A DNA stretch of 64,000 nucleotides. It comes from Nepenthes gracilis. Taxonomy: Eukaryota; Streptophyta; Magnoliopsida; Caryophyllales; Nepenthaceae. The notes under the pieces were generated by a model, which saw only the letters and a list, made by a program, of their open reading frames with translations, made no database searches and was not told where the DNA came from. Positions 60,187-64,000 of this stretch are shown here, piece by piece (the first letter of the stretch is position 1; each line of letters opens with the position of its first letter). The stretch spans positions 2,633,333 through 2,697,332 of the forward strand of contig BSYO01000016.1 of assembly GCA_033239525.1 (NCBI GenBank), written 5' to 3'. A program made the position numbers and the translations under genes.

Positions 60187-62567
60187 AAATAATATTGAAA
60201 AAAGTCATAAAGAAAAATATTTTTGATCATATTAAATAAATAATTGATTAAATATTTAATATAATAAGTACCATTTATGGTGGATAATAGAAATTCGGGT
60301 TGTGAATGTTTGAGTTTGAATTAAAAATTGGTCATTTGGTTATGATGGGTCACGTGAGCATTGTAATGGGTTGTATGATCTAGCAGTTGGATGAGAATTT
60401 AGCTAATATGCAAAGATTGATGGGTTGAATGGCATTCTTCAGTGGAAATGTGAGAGTTTTGGGGGGGTCTGTTTAACTAGTTTAAGAGTTGGCCTGTTCC
60501 GAAATTTTGGGAGAATTTAATCCGATCAAGGTTGAAGATTTGATATAAAAGATAAATAAGATATTTGAGATGATTGGCTACCTATATGAGGATAAAGTTA
60601 AATTGATGTATTTGAACTGGAAGGCGAGGCTGGCCGGTGGTGGGCCACTTGACGTCGTATCTTGGGCTGGAAGAATAAGGAGATAGCTTGGGGTGTTTTC
60701 CTGGAGTCATTTTAGAGAAGTTCCTTCCATCGAACATTTGGGAGAAGTTGAATTCGACATACTGCGATAAGGAGGCCAGACGGTAACTGAGTATGACATA
60801 CGGTTTTTAGAGCTATCTCGGTTTGCCCTCCATTTAGTTGCGAATAAAGCCTGAGCCCGAAAATTTCTACAAGGACTTCAAGATTCAATCTAAAAATAGT
60901 TGACGTCACTCCGATTACGGACTCATAGTAAGGTGCTGGACTAAGCCCTGTTGATTGAATAAGAGCAGTTCTGAAAGAAATATTTTTAGAAAAACCTAAG
61001 CATTAGAGCCAGAGCTAGAGCTCAAGTAGTGGAGGCTCGCGTTGGATATCCCAATTGACATCTAGAAGTCAAGGCAAAGAAAAATCAGTCAAAGTAGAGT
61101 TTTCTTTCCTGAAGTTCCAGCTTACGAGATTAGCCAATGAGTTCTGTTAAAAAAATCATGCGGGACGAGTTTATTTCCGTCAAAGTAGAATCTACTTTAA
61201 TTATGGCCAGATGGGCCATTTGTTAAGGGATTGTCCAAACCCAAAACGTCTAAATAGGAAGGCAACAACTCTTAGCAGGGCATTTGCCGCCACAGCTCGT
61301 GATGTTAGAGTCGATTTATCAGTCATGGAAAATTGTTTCAACAAGACCGTTATATTTTGTATTCTAGAGTTATAAATCTTTTAAAATTCAAGGAAACTTT
61401 GATGATAGATGATGGGATTGATCTCGATTTTTTATGCAAATCATTTGATGAAGAATAGATGTTGAGCATACTCGACAAATATAATAACATTCGGGAGTCA
61501 TTCTATAGTCATTGAGAATATTCCGATTGTATGCAAGTTTGATAATGCTTTCTATTTGAAGAATTAGTCTATGTTAATTGTTGCTATAGGTGATAAATCT
61601 GTGGATCGGAAGAAAATGAAGCGGTGGCATATTGGGAAAGGCCAACTAACATCTCGAATGTGCGAAGCTCCTGGGTTTGGTTGGATATTCTCAGCAGTTT
61701 GTGAAGAATTTCTCAACAATTGTAGTACCTTTAACCATATAGACGCAGAAGAAGATGATATTTGTTTAAAATAATAACCGTCAAGACAGCTTCCAATAAT
61801 TGAAAAGGAGATTGACGTCAGCGCCTATATTATCAATCCCTGATGGATCGAGTGGCTTTGCTATGTATTGTAACGCTTTTAAGAAAGGCCCAAGATGTGT
61901 TTTAATGCAGCGTGGAAAAATTGTTGCCTATAGGTCAAGGCAATTGAAAACTCATAAGAGAAATTATCCCACCCATGAATTTTAGTTGACAACCATGTAT
62001 TGCTTTGAAGATTTGGAAGCATTATTCGTATGAAGAGAAGTTCATGGTTTATCCTGATCATAGAAGGCTTGAAGTAATTATTTTCACCAAAAGAGTTGCT
62101 TATGTGGTGACGCTGGTGGATAGATTTGCTTAAAAATTATGAAGGCAAGATTTAGTAGCAGCCAATAAACATGATTATAATTACTGATGTTTTAGGTTGG
62201 AAGTTTTCGAATTTAATGGTGCATCTAATGGAAATTGCAAAACTTTTGATAGTGAGTCACAAGCAAATTGTCATATCCAGTCTAATGGGATTCTTTATTT
62301 TCAGAATTAGATTTGCATGCCTAATATTGAGGAATTAAATGAGAAATTTTTTGAATGAGGCCATCAGATCGAGGCATATGAGTCATTCCAGAATGAATAA
62401 GATATGTCAGGATATGAGAAAAAGCTTTTGGGGGCGGGATATAAGGCGTGGAACTGTCGCATAGGTGGTAAGGTGAATGTGTGTCGACAGGTGGAAGCTT
62501 AGCATGAGAAGCCTCCTAGATTTTCTATCCTCTGTTGATTCCCAACTAGAAGCAAGAGTATCTTTTG

Positions 62568-63125
62568 TGTAGTGTCCCACATTGGATTGGGGGAGAGGAA
62601 CGAAGCGTCCTTATAAGGGCGTGAACACCTCCCCCTTGTAGACGCGTTTTGGGGGCGGTGGACTCCGTCTGCCAGGAACAAAACCGTGAGGCCTGTAGGT
62701 TGGGACGCCGTGAAATTCTCCCAGGCCTCGGCCTGTAGGCTGAAGACGCCGCGAAATTCTCTGAGGTCAAAGCGGACAATATCTACATGCAAGTGCGCTG
62801 GGGACGTTACAAATGGTATCAGAGCCGGGACCCGATTCAATGTGCCAGCGAGGACACTCGGCCTCCAAGGGGGGTGGACTGTAGTGTCACACATTGGATT
62901 GGGGGAGGAAAACGAGGCGTCCTTATAAGGGCGTGGACACCTCCCCCCTTGTAGATGCGTTTTGGGGGTGGTGAACTCCGTCTACCAGGAACAAAACCGT
63001 GAGGCCTGTAGGTTGAGGATGTCGTGAAGTTCTCCCAGGCCTTGGCCTGTAAGCTGGAGACGCCATAAAATTCTCCCAGGTGAAAGCGGACAATATCTAT
63101 ATGCGAGTGCGCCAGGGACGTTACA
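62568..63125 (+). mobile_element. TRIM element 1, complete, 558 bp, exact 5-bp target duplication
   Basis: The two LTRs are 62568-62811 (244 bp) and 62880-63125 (246 bp), both starting TGTAGTGTC(C/A)CACATTGG and ending GGGACGTTACA. The 68-bp centre has an initiator-Met primer site TGGTATCAGAGC (62814-62825), followed by TGTGCCAGCGAGGACACT, and the polypurine tract AAGGGGGGTGGAC (62867-62879). Flanks are TTTTG on both sides (62563-62567 and 63126-63130). It has no coding capacity, and open frames across it are artefacts; movement would depend on proteins from another element. LTRs differ at scattered bases, so it is not recent. Confidence 0.93.
62814..62825 (+). other. TRIM 1 primer-binding site
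   Basis: TGGTATCAGAGC, an exact match to the plant initiator-Met primer-site consensus, two bases after the 5' LTR. Confidence 0.88.
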
Positions 63126-63128
63126 TTT

Positions 63129-63543
63129 TGTAACGTCTCAGGGTACCCGCTTGTAAATATTATCCGCTTTGCCACACAGACGTACGATTTTGTTATTGGC
63201 AAACGGCCTCCACCGCCTCCAAAACGCGTCCACAAGGGAGAGGTATCCATACCCTTATAAGACACGCTTCGTTCCCTTCCCCATCCGATGTGGGACATCA
63301 CAGTCCACCCCCCTTGGGAGCTCAGCATCCGCGTTGGCACACCAAATCAGGCCCTATCTCTGATACCATTCGTAACGTCCCCGGGCACCCGCTTTGAATA
63401 TTGTCCGCTTTGCCACACAGGCGCATGGTTTTATTCCTGGCAGACGGCCTCCACCACTCCTAAAACACGTCCACAATGGAGAGGTATCCACGCCCTTATA
63501 AGGCACACTTAATTTTTCTCCCCATCCAATGTGAGACATCACA
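63129..63543 (-). mobile_element. TRIM element 2, complete, 415 bp, opposite orientation
   Basis: On the + strand it reads TGTAACGTCTC...GGGACATCACA, that is, LTRs of 174 bp (63129-63302) and 173 bp (63371-63543) in minus orientation. The 68-bp centre begins GTCCACCCCCCTTGGG, the complement of the polypurine tract, and ends near CTCTGATACCA, the complement of the primer site TGGTATCAGAG. The target duplication is TCTTT: 62561-62565 on the left, displaced by TRIM 1, and 63544-63548 on the right. It is the same family as TRIM 1 but about 70 bp shorter per LTR. The inner boundary CGTAACGTCC has TG changed to CG. Confidence 0.88.
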
Positions 63544-63700
63544 TCTTTTGATGAATTTTGTTTCAATTTTGCTTAAGTTGTCGAAGTCTGCTCATTTCTT
63601 ATCAGTCAGAATGGCATATTCGAATTATAAGTTGGCCTATTAGTATATCGATGAGATTGCAAAATTACATGGTATTCTACTTAACGGATTACATTCTAAA

Positions 63701-64000
63701 TCCTATCATATATCTTAATCATAATTAATTATCTCTTTAATTATCAAATTGACCAATAATATGTTCACTAGACTAATCGGACATAAAATCATGTCAATAT
63801 CATGACCGACTAAAATAAATACACAACGAGTTGATATTTATATGACCGAAAAGCATTGCCACAACAATGGTAGCACTGATATCAACCCAAATACACAATA
63901 ATGTTGGACTATGTTAAGAAAAAATACCTACCAAAGCTAAAAATAACACATGATAATAATTTACGGAAACTAAATTTTTCAAAAGATCAACTGAACGAAT
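63701..64000. other. Window end, no gene seen
   Basis: After the integrase fragment the sequence becomes AT-rich again, with a run of ATTATC and GACCGAC words. I recognise no domain, RNA gene or LTR end before the window stops. Confidence 0.4.

Larger units (their letters stand above)
60300..63700 (+). pseudogene. gag-pol: Chromovirus gag-pol remnant, interrupted by two TRIM elements
   Basis: Identifiable pieces in order: capsid at about 60560-60960 (LNWKARLAGG, SWSHFREVPS, VTEYDIRFLELSRFALHLV, ARKFLQGLQDSI); a damaged zinc knuckle at about 61195-61245 (FNYGQMGHLLRDCPNP, first Cys residues lost); and RT-linked RNase H at 61790-61985 (LTSAPILSIPDGSSGFAMYC, QRGKIVAYRSRQLKTHKRNY). Then comes the integrase zinc region at about 62440-62520 (CRQVEA*HEKPP). 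After the TRIM insertions the integrase core continues at about 63570-63695 (LSKSAHFLSVRMAYSN, YIDEIAKLHGI). Most of protease and RT is deleted between about 61560 and 61790. Stops and shifts are frequent, so no protein can be made. Confidence 0.78.

Noticed and set aside
62499..63566. Several overlapping open frames of 64-167 codons on both strands
   Set aside because: They follow the GC-rich TRIM LTRs and repeat each other; TRIMs are non-coding.
1..64000. CRISPR array, bacterial operons, riboswitches or rRNA
   Set aside because: No regularly spaced short repeats, no operon-like gene packing and no rRNA sequence; the content is that of a plant nuclear genome.

Overview
This looks like a gene-poor, AT-rich stretch of nuclear DNA from a flowering plant. 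I base that on a split gene for a plant RHD3-type ER-fusion GTPase, plant-type LTR retrotransposons (Ty3/gypsy Tat-like and chromovirus-like), TRIM elements, a Mutator-type MITE, plant LINE fragments and a plastid-type tRNA-Ser. I cannot name the species.

Layout. (1) 1-4.7 kb: the last four coding exons of an RHD3-like gene on the + strand (937-4532), with a 2.7-kb first visible intron full of old repeats; the 5' part lies outside the window. (2) 4.7-9.3 kb: AT-rich intergenic DNA with a well-bounded Mutator-type MITE (5670-5875) and an unidentified exon-like segment (7333-7485). (3) 9.3-16.6 kb: a decayed chromovirus-like element (LTR, iMet-type primer site, gag with a zinc knuckle) carrying three other LTR pieces inside it. 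(4) 16.6-26.1 kb: mostly featureless AT-rich DNA with one likely solo LTR and a diverged direct repeat. (5) 26.1-40.6 kb: a complete but dead 14.5-kb Tat-like Ty3/gypsy element with both LTRs, a 5-bp target duplication, all gag-pol domains, a broken antisense ORF in its 3' region, and a 2.9-kb solo LTR nested inside. (6) 40.6-46.3 kb: two more LTR-like copies. (7) 46.5 kb: a plastid-derived tRNA-Ser(GCU) sequence. (8) 47.1-60.2 kb: LTRs stacked inside LTRs in opposite orientation, plus two minus-strand LINE reverse-transcriptase fragments. (9) 60.3-63.7 kb: a chromovirus gag-pol remnant interrupted by two nested TRIM elements in opposite orientation.

The only host gene I can defend is the RHD3-like one. 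Everything else recognisable is transposon-derived, and no transposon ORF is intact. The strongest structural observations are exact target-site duplications at several insertions, which give a relative order: a MITE-like sequence, then the Tat element, then the 2.9-kb LTR; and the gag-pol remnant, then TRIM 2, then TRIM 1. I found no evidence of a new biological system. All comparisons were done by eye, without alignment or database searches.
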